A stretch of 64,000 bases of DNA from Halioglobus maricola (lineage in GTDB: Bacteria > Pseudomonadota > Gammaproteobacteria > Pseudomonadales > Halieaceae), in assembly GCF_009388985.1 (NCBI RefSeq), contig NZ_CP036422.1, positions 3,920,501-3,984,500 on the forward strand, in the 5' to 3' direction. Both the position numbers and the translations under genes were made by a program. Positions 23,660 through 33,629 of this stretch are shown here, in pieces. The first letter of the stretch is position 1, and the number at the start of each line of letters is the position of its first letter. Below the pieces are notes generated by a model. It made no database searches. It saw only the letters and a program-made list of their open reading frames with translations, and was not told the origin of the DNA.

Positions 23660-24793
23660 ATGCCAGAGACACAATCTGTTTATTCCTCCGACCTCGCCGG
23701 GGTCGTCGTTGGCGAAACTGCAATTTCCGATGTACAGGGTGAAGCTGGGGTACTCAGCTATCGCGACATCGACATCAATGACCTGGTCGACGTGCCCTTT
23801 CTACATGTGGCCTGGCTGGTCCTGTTCGGCGAGTGGCCCACAGAATCAGAAAAAAGAGCATTGAAGAGCTTCATCTGCCAGCACGCCGCGCTGACTGACA
23901 ACGAAAAACTGCTTCTTGGACAGGTCAATCGCGAACTGCATCCCATGCTGATGCTGCAGGGGCTGGTTCCACTGCTGGAGATGCCCACAGAAGACACCCT
24001 CGGTCGCGGTGTCGATGCAGAGCAGGGCCTGTTTATCGCTGCAAAAATTTCCAGCCTGATCGCCGGCCATCACCGTCTGGGTCAGAACAAATCTATTCTC
24101 GACCCGATTCCCGGCAAACTGCGCCACGAGAACTTCCTCACCATGTTCCACGGCCGAGCACCCACCCGGGAACAGGTTCGCATGCTGGACGCCGCCCAGA
24201 TTCTGCAAATGGAGCACAGCTTCAATGCGGGCACCTTCGCTGGTCGCGTATGCGCCAGTACCCTGGCGCCGATTCAGTCTTCTATTTCGGCTTCAATTGG
24301 CACCTTGTTCGGGAAGCTGCACGGCGGCGCCGACCAGGCCGCCCTGGAAATGGCCATCGCAATCGGCAGCCCGGAAAAGGCAGACGAATACGTGCGGAAC
24401 AGCCTGGCGAATAAAGTGAAGATCATGGGCATGGGCCACCGGGAATATCGCGCCGTGGATCCGCGGGCGAAAATCCTGAAGCCAATGGCTGTTGAACTTT
24501 GCCGGGATGACGAAAGCAAAAACCTGTTGGCCACCCTGGTGGCAGTAGAGGAAGCCTGCCAGCGTGAGTTCGGCGCCAAAGGTAAAGAGATCTGGGCCAA
24601 CGTCGAATTCTACAAAGGCGCGGTGTTCCACAGCCTTGGCATTCCAACCCACTACTTCACTGCCATGTTCGCTCAAGCGCGCGTTTACGGCTACATCGCC
24701 CACTTCCTCGAATTCCGGCCTCAAAACAAGCTGATTCGCCCGCGCGCACTCTATACCGGCACTCCGCCAGAGGCGGGCAAGACCGCAGCCTGA
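23660..24793 (+). CDS. Citrate synthase family enzyme (citrate or 2-methylcitrate synthase)
   Basis: The protein has 377 residues from the ATG at 23660, with AGGGAG 7 nt upstream. Family motifs are present: MEHSFNAGTFAGRV, GKLHGGADQAAL with the first catalytic His region, MGMGHREYRAVDPRA with the second, and a C-terminal NVEFYKGAVFHSLGIP. In the last motif the residue matching the catalytic Asp of E. coli GltA (Asp362) is Glu. The enzyme condenses oxaloacetate with acetyl-CoA or propionyl-CoA; no prpB or prpD neighbour is present to decide. The divergent LysR gene is the probable regulator. Confidence 0.88.
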   Translation: MPETQSVYSSDLAGVVVGETAISDVQGEAGVLSYRDIDINDLVDVPFLHVAWLVLFGEWPTESEKRALKSFICQHAALTDNEKLLLGQVNRELHPMLMLQGLVPLLEMPTEDTLGRGVDAEQGLFIAAKISSLIAGHHRLGQNKSILDPIPGKLRHENFLTMFHGRAPTREQVRMLDAAQILQMEHSFNAGTFAGRVCASTLAPIQSSISASIGTLFGKLHGGADQAALEMAIAIGSPEKADEYVRNSLANKVKIMGMGHREYRAVDPRAKILKPMAVELCRDDESKNLLATLVAVEEACQREFGAKGKEIWANVEFYKGAVFHSLGIPTHYFTAMFAQARVYGYIAHFLEFRPQNKLIRPRALYTGTPPEAGKTAA

Positions 24794-24808
24794 TCATGGC
24801 CTACAATT

Positions 24809-24837
24809 CCCCAATGGAATCTACACCCATTGGGGAG
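24809..24837 (+). promoter_or_regulatory. Hairpin covering the ribosome site of the HlyD-like gene
   Basis: CCCCAATG (24809-24816) and CATTGGGG (24828-24835) form a perfect 8-bp stem with an 11-nt loop. The GGGGAG ribosome site of the next gene (TTG start at 24843) is in the 3' arm, so folding would hide it. It has no T-run and therefore does not look like a terminator. Confidence 0.5.
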
Positions 24838-24842
24838 TTCAA

Positions 24843-25787
24843 TTGCTAAAGCTTCCGTTTTTACTCTGCGCACTGACCCTAACCGCCTGCGCCGACTCAG
24901 GCGCCGACCAGGCCCTCGGCACCCTCGAGCGCGACAGGGTCATTCTCAAAGCCACCGCCAACGAAATCATCATTGACCAGCCGGTGCCGGAAGGCACTCA
25001 GGTAACGGAAGGCACCCTGTTGGCACAGTTGGATGACACTCGCCAGAAAGCCATGGTCGCCAGGGCCAGGGCGGAGGTCGGAAGAGCGGCCGCCCAGCTG
25101 GAAGAGTTACGCAACGGCGCACGCCCGGAAGACATCGCCGCCGCCAGCGCACGGGTGGCCGGGGCTAAGGCCGCCCTGATTGAAGCCCGCGCCAGCTACG
25201 CCAGGGCCGTGTCGCTGGTACAACAGAAACTTGCCGCCCAGGCCCGGCTGGACAGCGCTCTCGCCGGCCGTGACGAAGCTGAAGCCGCGCTGGAGTCGGC
25301 CGAAGAAGAATTGTTGCGCCTGACCAACGGCACTCGCCAGGAACAATTGGATGCGGGGGCAGCGACCCTGCAATCAGCTGAGGCCCAACTCGCGCTAGAA
25401 GAACACCTGCTCTCGGAACTAAGCGTGGTCGCCACCCGTAACGGATATCTGGACAGCCTGCCATGGAACGTGGGTGAGCGCGTCAACCGCGGAGCCACCC
25501 TCGCCGTGGTACTCGCTGGAGACAAACCCTATGCCAGGGTGTATGTGCCTGAGCCATGGCGAGCGCGTCTCGCCATCGGCGACAACTATCCGGTGCATAT
25601 CGATGGAGCAGAAGGGCCCTTCTCCGGCCAATTGCGCTGGATAGCCACTGATCCGGCCTTCACTCCCTACTACGCACTGAATGCCAGTGACCGGGCACGG
25701 CTGGTTTACATGGCCGAATTCGATCTGGAACAGGGCGAATCCCTACCCACCGGAGTGCCGGTCCAGGTCCACCTCAGTGACGATTGA
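24843..25787 (+). CDS. HlyD-family membrane-fusion lipoprotein of an ABC exporter
   Basis: The protein has 314 residues and starts at TTG 24843 with GGGGAG 6 nt upstream. The N-terminus is a lipoprotein signal with lipobox LTAC (Cys16). The mature part has a biotinyl-lipoyl half near LERDRVILKATANEI, a long coiled-coil hairpin rich in Ala/Glu/Arg (about 60-180), and a return barrel (VVATRNGYLDSLPWNVGERV). This is the YbhG-like HlyD architecture that links an ABC pump to an outer-membrane channel. The ATPase gene begins inside its last codons. Confidence 0.88.
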   Translation: MLKLPFLLCALTLTACADSGADQALGTLERDRVILKATANEIIIDQPVPEGTQVTEGTLLAQLDDTRQKAMVARARAEVGRAAAQLEELRNGARPEDIAAASARVAGAKAALIEARASYARAVSLVQQKLAAQARLDSALAGRDEAEAALESAEEELLRLTNGTRQEQLDAGAATLQSAEAQLALEEHLLSELSVVATRNGYLDSLPWNVGERVNRGATLAVVLAGDKPYARVYVPEPWRARLAIGDNYPVHIDGAEGPFSGQLRWIATDPAFTPYYALNASDRARLVYMAEFDLEQGESLPTGVPVQVHLSDD

Positions 25788-26703
25788 TTCCGCCATATCC
25801 ACCCGCGGTCTAAGCAAACACTTCGGGAAACTGAAAGCGGTAAACGATATCGAGCTGGAGATTCCCAGCGGCCAGATATACGGTTTCCTCGGGCCCAATG
25901 GCAGCGGCAAGACAACGCTCATTCGCATGCTCTGCGGGCTGCTCACGCCCACCGCAGGTGACGTTCAAGTGCTCGGCCTTAACATCCCCGAGCAAGCTGA
26001 GGCCTTGCGCAGTCGCATCGGCTATATGACCCAGAAATTCGCGCTGTACGATGATCTGACCGTGCGCGAAAACATGCGGTTCATGGCCAGTATCTACGGC
26101 TTGCCACGACGCGAGGCAAACCAGCGCATTGAGCATTTACTGGACCGCTACAACATGGGCGCCATGCGCGACCGGCGCGCGGCGGCAATGAGCGGCGGCC
26201 AGCGTCAGCGATTGGCCCTGGCGGTAGCGACACTGCACTCGCCAGATCTGTTATTCCTGGATGAGCCCACCTCCGCAGTAGACCCTGAGAACCGGCGGGA
26301 TTTCTGGGAGAGCCTGTTCGACCTGGTTGATGAAGGTAAAACTATTCTGGTCTCCACCCACTATATGGATGAGGCCGAACGCTGCCATCGCCTGGCGATT
26401 TTGGAAACTGGGGAGTTACGTAAAAGTGGCAAACCCGATCAGTTGATGCGCGAGCTCGAAGGCCTGGTTGTCGAAATAGAAGGCAGCGATCTGCGCCAGA
26501 TCAAGAACCAGGCCCTGTCACTACCGCAGGTGAGATCAGCGGCGCAGCAAGGTCTACGCCTGCGGGTCCTGATGCGCGGCGGCGACAGCCAGGACCCCGC
26601 GCAACTATTGCGCAGCGCTCTGCCTCCCGGAGATTACGAGATCAAAACTGCCCGGCCGAGCCTGGAAGATGTCTTCGTTGCCTGCACGGCGGGAGACGAG
26701 TAG
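25777..26703 (+). CDS. ABC exporter ATP-binding protein
   Basis: The protein has 308 residues from the GTG at 25777, which overlaps the end of the HlyD gene by 11 bp; the much longer open frame upstream encodes no family sequence. Walker A GPNGSGKTTL, signature MSGGQRQRL, Walker B LLFLDEPTSAVDP and the switch His in VSTHYMDEAERC are all present. The C-terminal ~80 residues are the extension common to ABC-2 drug/polysaccharide-type exporters (YbhF-like). It should energise the permease encoded 2 nt downstream. Confidence 0.93.
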   Translation: MTIDSAISTRGLSKHFGKLKAVNDIELEIPSGQIYGFLGPNGSGKTTLIRMLCGLLTPTAGDVQVLGLNIPEQAEALRSRIGYMTQKFALYDDLTVRENMRFMASIYGLPRREANQRIEHLLDRYNMGAMRDRRAAAMSGGQRQRLALAVATLHSPDLLFLDEPTSAVDPENRRDFWESLFDLVDEGKTILVSTHYMDEAERCHRLAILETGELRKSGKPDQLMRELEGLVVEIEGSDLRQIKNQALSLPQVRSAAQQGLRLRVLMRGGDSQDPAQLLRSALPPGDYEIKTARPSLEDVFVACTAGDE

Positions 26704-26705
26704 CG

Positions 26706-27812
26706 ATGAGCAGTTTCCAGCGCATGGGCGCAGTCACCGCCAAAGAGTTCCGGCAGCTGTCACGCGACCGTGTCACGTTTGCCATGGTGGTGATGATTCC
26801 ATTAATCCAGTTGCTGTTGTTTGGCTATGCCATCAACACGGTGGTGCGCGATATTCCCATCGCTATCGTCGACCTTTCCGGCACCGCTGTTTCGCGCGCA
26901 ATTACCGAACAGGTGCGGGTGACGCAAGTGGTAGATATTGTCACCAGTTACAACACACCCGCCGAAGCGGAAGCAGCGATTGTCGCAGGGGAAGTTCGCG
27001 CGGCGCTGGTATTCCCGCGTGATATGACGCAACGCTTAGTAGGCGGCGAAACCATTGGCCAGTGGCTGGTGGATGGCTCTGACACCATGGTGGGCTCTGC
27101 TCTACTGGCGCTGCGCAACATGCCCCTGCAATTGCTAACGGGCACTCCGACAGGCGCTTACCGAACGCCCGGCCCGAGCTTCGAGGTCGCCTTGTTCTTC
27201 AACCCGGAACGGCGCTCGGAAGTGAATATAGTACCGGGGCTGGCGGCGATCATCCTGACAATGACAATGATTCTGTTCACATCGGTGGCCCTCGTACGCG
27301 AACGCGAACGTGGCAATATTGAATTGCTGATAACCACCCCAGTCCGACCACTGGAATTGATGATTGGCAAGCTGGTGCCCTACGTCTTTGTGGGTATCAT
27401 TCAAGTGATCATTATCCTCGGGCTGGGCCAGCTTGTATTTAACGTCCCGCTGCAAGGTGACTACCCTGATCTCGCTGTTATTACCGTGGCGTTTATCGCC
27501 GCCAGCCTGAGCCTCGGACTGCTGATTTCGACCGTGGCCAAGACCCAGATCCAGGCCATGCAAATGACGATGTTCATCTTGATACCATCAATCCTGCTCA
27601 GCGGCTTCATGTTCCCCTACGAGGCCATGCCTAGAGTTGCCAGGTGGATTGCGGAGGCCCTGCCTGCCACTCATTTCGTTCGCCTGATCCGCGGCGTGTA
27701 TCTGCGCGGTGCCGAGGTCCATCAACTGCTGCCAGATGTTATCTGGCTACTGGCGTTCACCGCCGTGGTCCTGGCCATCGCCACCAGGCGCTTTAATAAG
27801 ACACTGGACTAA
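26706..27812 (+). CDS. ABC-2 type exporter permease
   Basis: The protein has 368 residues. It has an N-terminal helix (about 25-45), a large extracytoplasmic domain (about 45-175) and five helices in the C-terminal half with the ABC-2 signature LVREREERG-like LVRERERGNIELLITTPVRP. It matches the YbhR/YbhS permeases. In the E. coli-type ybhGFSR layout there are two such permeases; only one is encoded here, so it should form a homodimer or recruit a partner encoded elsewhere. Confidence 0.9.
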   Translation: MSSFQRMGAVTAKEFRQLSRDRVTFAMVVMIPLIQLLLFGYAINTVVRDIPIAIVDLSGTAVSRAITEQVRVTQVVDIVTSYNTPAEAEAAIVAGEVRAALVFPRDMTQRLVGGETIGQWLVDGSDTMVGSALLALRNMPLQLLTGTPTGAYRTPGPSFEVALFFNPERRSEVNIVPGLAAIILTMTMILFTSVALVRERERGNIELLITTPVRPLELMIGKLVPYVFVGIIQVIIILGLGQLVFNVPLQGDYPDLAVITVAFIAASLSLGLLISTVAKTQIQAMQMTMFILIPSILLSGFMFPYEAMPRVARWIAEALPATHFVRLIRGVYLRGAEVHQLLPDVIWLLAFTAVVLAIATRRFNKTLD

Positions 27813-27875
27813 CCCGCATCCGGCCGTGCCTGTGTTTTAATAACGACCTGACATCAATAACAACTCAGGGATTCC

Positions 27876-29078
27876 ATGACGCGCCCGCACCTGCTCGCAC
27901 TTTATCTCGGCGGAATAGCCCTCCTCACCGGTTGTCAGGAACCTACCGTCGTGGAGGAAGCCATCGAGGTAGTCGTGGTCGATGTGGCCCGCGAAAGTGT
28001 CACCCTGTTCGGTAATTATGTGGGCCAGACCCACGCCAGTAAGCAGGTAGAAGTAAACCCCCGGGTGGACGGCTTTCTCGAGGAAATTTCCTTTGTCGAG
28101 GGCAGCGTGGTCGAATCACGCCAGATGCTCTATCGCATCGACGAAGCCCCCTACCAGGCGTCGCTGGACCGTCATCAGGCGACGGCCACCAGTCGCGCCG
28201 CCGCGCTGGCCAAATCGCGCCGCGACCTGGCGCGCATCCAACCCCTATTTGAAGAAGACGCCGCCAGCCAATTGGATCTGGACGATGCGATAGCCGCAGT
28301 GCAGCAGGGCGAGGCCGCCGTCAAGGAAGCCGAAGCCGACTTGCGAACTGCTGAGCTACAACTGGAATATACCCAACTGCGCGCACCCATTGATGGCGTG
28401 ATCGGTGAGTCTGACGTCGACGTTGGCGCGTTGATCCAGGCCGGCAACCCGGATCCACTCACCACGATCCAGCAGGTCGACCCGATCCATGTTTACTTTT
28501 CCATGTCTGCGCTCGACTACCTCAACGCACGCCGGCGAGTTCACAGCCGTTACCAGGAACAAAAAATCGAACGCGAGGGCAAGGCACTGGAAGGTACAGT
28601 GACCATCACCCTGCCCGACGACAGCATTTATCGCTACAAGGGCACGGTCGCGTTCACTGACCCACAGGTGAACCCACAAACTGGCACATTTGCGGTACGC
28701 GCCGTGGTGCCCAACCCCGATCGGGAATTACTTCCAGGACAGTACACCCGGGTGCGCTGGCCACTGGAGGAGCGCATCGATGCACTGCTGATTCCAGAAG
28801 AAGCGATCCTGATCGAACAGGGCGGCGTCTATGTCTATGTTGTTCTGCCCAACAATCGCGTGGAGCGGCGGCTCATTTTTGTCGGCCCCACTGTCGAGGG
28901 TCGCATCATCGTTGACAAGGGTCTGGCCGCCGACGAGAAAATTATCATCCACGGTATCAACAAGGTGCTCCACGGCAGCCTTGCCTCGCCCATGGACCTG
29001 GCGGATTACGAGCGCCAACTCGAGGACCAGGAAGCGGCCAAGCTTCAGGACGCTGAAGGCGAGAGCCAGGACCAGTGA
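27876..29078 (+). CDS. RND periplasmic adaptor lipoprotein (AcrA/MexA-like)
   Basis: The protein has 400 residues. The lipobox LTGC places the lipidated Cys at residue 20. Ordered domains are a lipoyl half (VEVNPRVDGFLEEISFVEGSVV), a coiled-coil hairpin (about 105-160), the second lipoyl half (LEYTQLRAPIDGVIGES), a beta-barrel domain and a membrane-proximal domain. The C-terminal tail is acidic and Gln/Glu rich. It should connect the RND pump encoded immediately downstream (GTGA overlap) to the outer-membrane channel. Confidence 0.93.
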   Translation: MTRPHLLALYLGGIALLTGCQEPTVVEEAIEVVVVDVARESVTLFGNYVGQTHASKQVEVNPRVDGFLEEISFVEGSVVESRQMLYRIDEAPYQASLDRHQATATSRAAALAKSRRDLARIQPLFEEDAASQLDLDDAIAAVQQGEAAVKEAEADLRTAELQLEYTQLRAPIDGVIGESDVDVGALIQAGNPDPLTTIQQVDPIHVYFSMSALDYLNARRRVHSRYQEQKIEREGKALEGTVTITLPDDSIYRYKGTVAFTDPQVNPQTGTFAVRAVVPNPDRELLPGQYTRVRWPLEERIDALLIPEEAILIEQGGVYVYVVLPNNRVERRLIFVGPTVEGRIIVDKGLAADEKIIIHGINKVLHGSLASPMDLADYERQLEDQEAAKLQDAEGESQDQ

Positions 29079-32000
29079 TTTCCCGCTTCTGCATCGACCG
29101 ACCTATATTCGCTTCGGTTATCTCCATTGTCATTGTGATCGTGGGCGCCATCGCCGGGCTCAGCCTGCCGGTAGACCAGTATCCGGACATCACGCCTCCG
29201 GCAGTTAGTGTTTCGGCGACCTTCCCGGGCGCCACGGCCAACAGTGTGGCGGAATCGGTTTCGGCGCCGCTGGAAAAGCAGCTGAACGGCCTGCCCAACA
29301 TGATCTACATGGAGTCGAACAGCAAAAACAATGGCGGCGCCAAGGTCACCGTTACCTTCGCTGTCGGCACCAATCCAGACCTGGCCGCCGTGGACGTACA
29401 GAACGAAGTCAAACTCGCCGAGGCGGACCTCCCGGTGGATGTCGCCCAGGAAGGCGTGTCGGTCGAAAAACTCGCCAATGTCGAACTGATGAAAATCGCG
29501 ATCCGCTCGGATGACCCAAAGTTCGATGAGGTCTACCTGTCGAACTTCATGAGCATCAATATCAATGATGAAATGAAGCGGATACCCGGCGTGGGCCGCA
29601 CGCGCAACAATGGCTCGCGCCGCTACTCCATGCGCATCTGGCTGAAGCCCGACCGCATGACCGCCTACGGCCTAACCACCACTGATGTGATGAACGCGGT
29701 GCGCGAACAGAACGCCCCCGCCGCTGCCGGCACCATCGGCGGCCAACCCAACGATGGCAGTATCTCTCTCACCTATCCTGTGTCGGCCTCGGGCCGGCTG
29801 GAGACGGCAGAAGAATTCGGCGACATCATTGTGCGGGCCACCGAGGACGGATCGATGGTTCGCCTGCGTGATATCGCCCGGGTAGAGCTCGGTGCCAAGG
29901 CCTACACCCTCGATTCACGCCTGGACGGAGGGCCCGCTGCAGTGTTGGGCATCTACCTGCTCCCTGGCGCCAATGCCATCGAGGTCTCCAAGCTGGTGCG
30001 GGCCAAATTGGCAGAGATAGAAAAGAGCTTCCCCCAGGGCCTGGAGTGGCTGGTGGTGTTCGATAACGCCGAATTCGTCCAACAGTCGATCGACGAGGTG
30101 ATCATCACCCTGATCGAGGCGCTGCTGTTGGTGATGCTGGTGGTATACCTGTTCCTGCAAAACTGGCGCACAACACTGATTCCCTCGCTGGCTGTGCCGG
30201 TGTCCGTGATCGGCACTTTCATCGCCATGCTGCTGATGGGCTTTACCCTGAACACGGTCAATCTGCTGGCGCTGGTATTGGTCATTGGCATCGTGGTGGA
30301 CGACGCCATCGTGGTGGTGGAGAACGTCGAACGCTTGATGAATGAAGAGGGCATGAACCCGCGCGATGCGACCATTCGCGCCATGAACGAACTCACCGGC
30401 GCATTGGTGGCCACCTCGCTGGTGCTCGCAGCGGTCTTTGTACCTGTCGCCCTGCTCGGCGGTATCACCGGCATTCTCTATCGCGAATTCGCGGTAACTA
30501 TTACGGTCGCCGTACTTCTCTCGACCCTGGTGGCGCTCACGCTGAGCCCGGCTCTTTGTGCTCTGCTGATGCAGCCGGACAAGGGCAACAAGAATGCGCT
30601 CTTTCGCCGCATCGACCAATGGCTGGAATCAGGCGCGGCGCGTTTCGGCGACGGGGTCTCACTGACCCTGCGGCGCAGCGGTCGCACCCTCCTGGTGTTC
30701 GGCCTTATGCTGGCCTGCGCCTGGCTGCTGATGCGCCATGTCCCCTCCAGTTTCATGCCCGTGGAAGACAAGGGGCTGTTCTACGTGGACATGGAGTTGC
30801 ACGACGGCTCCACCGTCAACCGCACCAAACCCGTTCTGGCACGCGCCGAAGACTTTGTGCTCAACCATCCCGCAGTTAAACACGTGTTCAGCCTGGCCGG
30901 GGAGAACCGTCGCTCAGGCGGCAACGAGGCCAATGGCCAGCTCGAGGTTATCCTCAAGCCCTGGGAAGAGCGCAAGGGCGGCGGCTACACGGTAGCGAAA
31001 GTCATCGAGGAAGTGCGCGCCGAACTCAAGGACTACCCGGAGATCGTAGTCCAGGTATCCCAGCCTCCCGCCATCGCCGGGCTGGGCCTGGGCAGCGGCG
31101 TGGACCTGGTACTGCAGGACAAGAGCGGCACCAATTGGGACGGCCTGCTGGAAACATCAGACCTGCTTATTCAGCGGGCCAATCAACGACCTGAGTTGAC
31201 GGGCGTGGCCAGCCCGGTCAAGCCAGAGACCCCGGAGCTATTCCTGCAAGTAGATCGGGCGGAGGCCAAGGCACTGGGTGTACCTCTGGCAGATATCTAC
31301 GGCACCATGCGCACATTCACCGGTTCCACGGTTATCAACGACTTCAATCTCTACGGCAGGGTTTACCGCGTGCGTGTGCAGGCGGAAGCTGAATTTCGTG
31401 AACGCCCGGACGCCCTGCAGTACTACTACGTGAGGTCCAGCTCTGGCGCGATGGTGCCAATGTCGGTACTCGGCTCACTGAATTACTCTACCGGCCCCGC
31501 TGCGATCGACCACTACAATATGTTCACCGCAGCCAAAGTGTCAGGTGACGCACGCGCCGGCTATTCCACCGGAGACGCGATAAATGCCATGCGTGAAGTT
31601 CTGGAACAGACACTGCCACCGTCCATCGGTTACGAATGGACTGGCATGACAGCACAGGAAATCGAGGCCGCCGGCCAGGCTGCTGTGGCCATGAGCCTGG
31701 CACTGCTGTTCGTCTACCTGTTCCTGTGCGCACTCTACGAAAGCTGGACTATTCCGATCGCGGTGCTGCTGATTGCCCCGGTCGCCATGCTCGGCGCGCT
31801 GCTCGCGGTCGCGCTGCGCGGACTGGAAGCCAATCTGTTTTTCCAGGTCGCCATGATCGCGCTGGTGGGCATGGCCGCCAAGAACTCCATCCTGATTGTC
31901 GAGTTCGCCAAGCAGCTGGTAGAGGATGGTATGGACTTCGGGGAGGCCGCATTGACCTCGGCGAAGATGCGCTTCCGCCCGATCATGATGACAGCGATCT

Positions 32001-32218
32001 CTTTCATCTTTGGGGTGATGCCCCTGGTGTTGTCGTCCGGCCCGGGGTCGGTGGCGCGCCAATCAATCTCCACGGCAGTGCTGGGCGGCATGATCCTCGC
32101 AACCAGTCTGGGCATCCTGCTGGTGCCGCTGTTCTTCCTCCTGTTCGGCCGGCTAGACCGGGGGCTTAAACGGCGCCAGGCGCTGGCAAAGGAAAAACAG
32201 CTGGAGGCCGCAGCATGA
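29075..32218 (+). CDS. RND efflux pump, HAE1 family (AcrB/MexB-like)
   Basis: The protein has 1047 residues, full length for the family. It begins at GTG 29075 with ISRFCIDRPIFASVISI, the typical N-terminus. The proton-relay Asp pair is in GIVVDDAIVVVENVERL (TM4) and the relay Lys in GMAAKNSILIVEFAKQL (TM10). Two large periplasmic porter domains follow TM1 and TM7. It exports hydrophobic drugs, detergents or similar compounds using the proton gradient. It is translationally coupled to its adaptor (GTGA) and outer-membrane channel (ATGA). No local regulator gene is present in the island. Confidence 0.96.
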   Translation: MISRFCIDRPIFASVISIVIVIVGAIAGLSLPVDQYPDITPPAVSVSATFPGATANSVAESVSAPLEKQLNGLPNMIYMESNSKNNGGAKVTVTFAVGTNPDLAAVDVQNEVKLAEADLPVDVAQEGVSVEKLANVELMKIAIRSDDPKFDEVYLSNFMSININDEMKRIPGVGRTRNNGSRRYSMRIWLKPDRMTAYGLTTTDVMNAVREQNAPAAAGTIGGQPNDGSISLTYPVSASGRLETAEEFGDIIVRATEDGSMVRLRDIARVELGAKAYTLDSRLDGGPAAVLGIYLLPGANAIEVSKLVRAKLAEIEKSFPQGLEWLVVFDNAEFVQQSIDEVIITLIEALLLVMLVVYLFLQNWRTTLIPSLAVPVSVIGTFIAMLLMGFTLNTVNLLALVLVIGIVVDDAIVVVENVERLMNEEGMNPRDATIRAMNELTGALVATSLVLAAVFVPVALLGGITGILYREFAVTITVAVLLSTLVALTLSPALCALLMQPDKGNKNALFRRIDQWLESGAARFGDGVSLTLRRSGRTLLVFGLMLACAWLLMRHVPSSFMPVEDKGLFYVDMELHDGSTVNRTKPVLARAEDFVLNHPAVKHVFSLAGENRRSGGNEANGQLEVILKPWEERKGGGYTVAKVIEEVRAELKDYPEIVVQVSQPPAIAGLGLGSGVDLVLQDKSGTNWDGLLETSDLLIQRANQRPELTGVASPVKPETPELFLQVDRAEAKALGVPLADIYGTMRTFTGSTVINDFNLYGRVYRVRVQAEAEFRERPDALQYYYVRSSSGAMVPMSVLGSLNYSTGPAAIDHYNMFTAAKVSGDARAGYSTGDAINAMREVLEQTLPPSIGYEWTGMTAQEIEAAGQAAVAMSLALLFVYLFLCALYESWTIPIAVLLIAPVAMLGALLAVALRGLEANLFFQVAMIALVGMAAKNSILIVEFAKQLVEDGMDFGEAALTSAKMRFRPIMMTAISFIFGVMPLVLSSGPGSVARQSISTAVLGGMILATSLGILLVPLFFLLFGRLDRGLKRRQALAKEKQLEAAA

Positions 32219-33624
32219 AGCGCGCGGCAATCACCCTGGCCGGCCTGTTACTCGGAGGCTGCATGGTGGGGCCCGACTACCAGCGGGCAGAGGTGCCACT
32301 GTCCGACGACTGGCATATGGACCTCCAGTACAAGCGCCTGGCCGAACCGTCGCTGGCCGAACAGACCTGGCTGGATTTATTCCAGGACGAGCAATTACAA
32401 AACGTGGTGCAACAGGCACTGCAATCTAACCGCGGCCTGCTGCAGGCCATAGAGCGGATCGAGGAGGCTCGCGCCATGCACCGGATAGGGCGCGCGCCAC
32501 TCTTCCCTTCCTTCGATCTGGAGCTGTCCGGAGAGCGCGAGAACGAGTCCGGGCTAACCAACAGTGCCCCGAGCCTCGACAACGAATTTTTCTTCGGTGC
32601 AAGTGCCAGCTGGGAGCTCGACCTCTGGGGTAAAAATCGACGAGCCGGTCGCGCCGCCTACGCCCAGTATCTGGCCAGTGAATATGGCGCTCAGGCTGTT
32701 CGCCTCAGCTTGATTGCTGACACCTGCCAGGCTTACTTCCAGCTCCAGGGCATCAACGCCAGACTCAGCACCAACTACGACACACTGAGCGCGCGGGGTA
32801 AATCGCGAGAAATTGCAGAGAAGCGTTTTCGCGGAGGGCTGACCTCTAGCCTGGAAGTGAAACAGGCGGAGGTCGAACTAGCGGCCTCCAGAGCCACCAT
32901 CCCCCAGGCGGAACAAAAGAAACTCGCAGCTGAGAATGAGCTGTCGGTGCTGATGGGCCTGGCGCCACAGCACATTGAGCTTCAAGGTGAACTCGACGAA
33001 CAGTTCGTACCCACCACAGTGACCGCCGGGCTGCCATCCTCCCTGCTGCAGCGTCGGCCAGACCTGATTCAGGCGGAACAGGAACTGATCGCAGCAAGCG
33101 AAGAGATCGGCATAGCCAAGGCACGACTATTTCCCAACATCGCCCTCACTGGCCAGTACGGCACTGAAACAGCCGAGTTCAGCGACCTGCTGGACAGCGA
33201 TGGCCGCTACTGGATTCTGGAAATAGACATCCTCATGCCGCTGTTTAATGCGGGAGCAAGACGCGCGGAACTGAGCGCGGCAGAGTCGCGCTTCAATCAG
33301 GCCAGACTTGGCTATGAGCAAGCGGTACTGGAGGCATTACGAGAAACCTCCGACGCGCTCAGCCAGTTCTACAAGGCGGGAGAATCACTGGAAGCTCAGC
33401 TGGCTCTGGAAAAAGCCAGCAGCGAATACCTGGCCCTGGCCACCAAGCGCTATCGCAACGGAGTGCTTGCCTATCTCGACGTACTGGACGCGCAACGTCT
33501 ACTGTTTGATGCCCAACTTGCGGTGAGCAACGCGCGGGAAGCGCAACTCTTTGCGCTGGTAGACCTGTACAAAGCACTGGGCGGTGGATGGGACCCGGAG
33601 GCCGTGCCTACCAATGAGGAATAA
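32215..33624 (+). CDS. Outer-membrane efflux channel lipoprotein (NodT/OprM family)
   Basis: The protein has 469 residues. The signal peptide ends in a lipobox (LLGGC, Cys16), followed by MVGPDYQRAEVPLSDDW, the usual OprM-type start. Two TolC-like repeats are visible (LDLFQDEQLQNVVQQAL and LRETSDALSQFYKAGESL regions) with FASLELSGERENE-type strands; the later GVLAYLDVLDAQRLLFDAQL is typical. It provides the outer-membrane exit for the RND pump and possibly for the ABC exporter encoded upstream, which has no channel of its own. The ATG overlaps the pump stop codon. Confidence 0.94.
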   Translation: MKRAAITLAGLLLGGCMVGPDYQRAEVPLSDDWHMDLQYKRLAEPSLAEQTWLDLFQDEQLQNVVQQALQSNRGLLQAIERIEEARAMHRIGRAPLFPSFDLELSGERENESGLTNSAPSLDNEFFFGASASWELDLWGKNRRAGRAAYAQYLASEYGAQAVRLSLIADTCQAYFQLQGINARLSTNYDTLSARGKSREIAEKRFRGGLTSSLEVKQAEVELAASRATIPQAEQKKLAAENELSVLMGLAPQHIELQGELDEQFVPTTVTAGLPSSLLQRRPDLIQAEQELIAASEEIGIAKARLFPNIALTGQYGTETAEFSDLLDSDGRYWILEIDILMPLFNAGARRAELSAAESRFNQARLGYEQAVLEALRETSDALSQFYKAGESLEAQLALEKASSEYLALATKRYRNGVLAYLDVLDAQRLLFDAQLAVSNAREAQLFALVDLYKALGGGWDPEAVPTNEE

Positions 33625-33629
33625 CCAAG

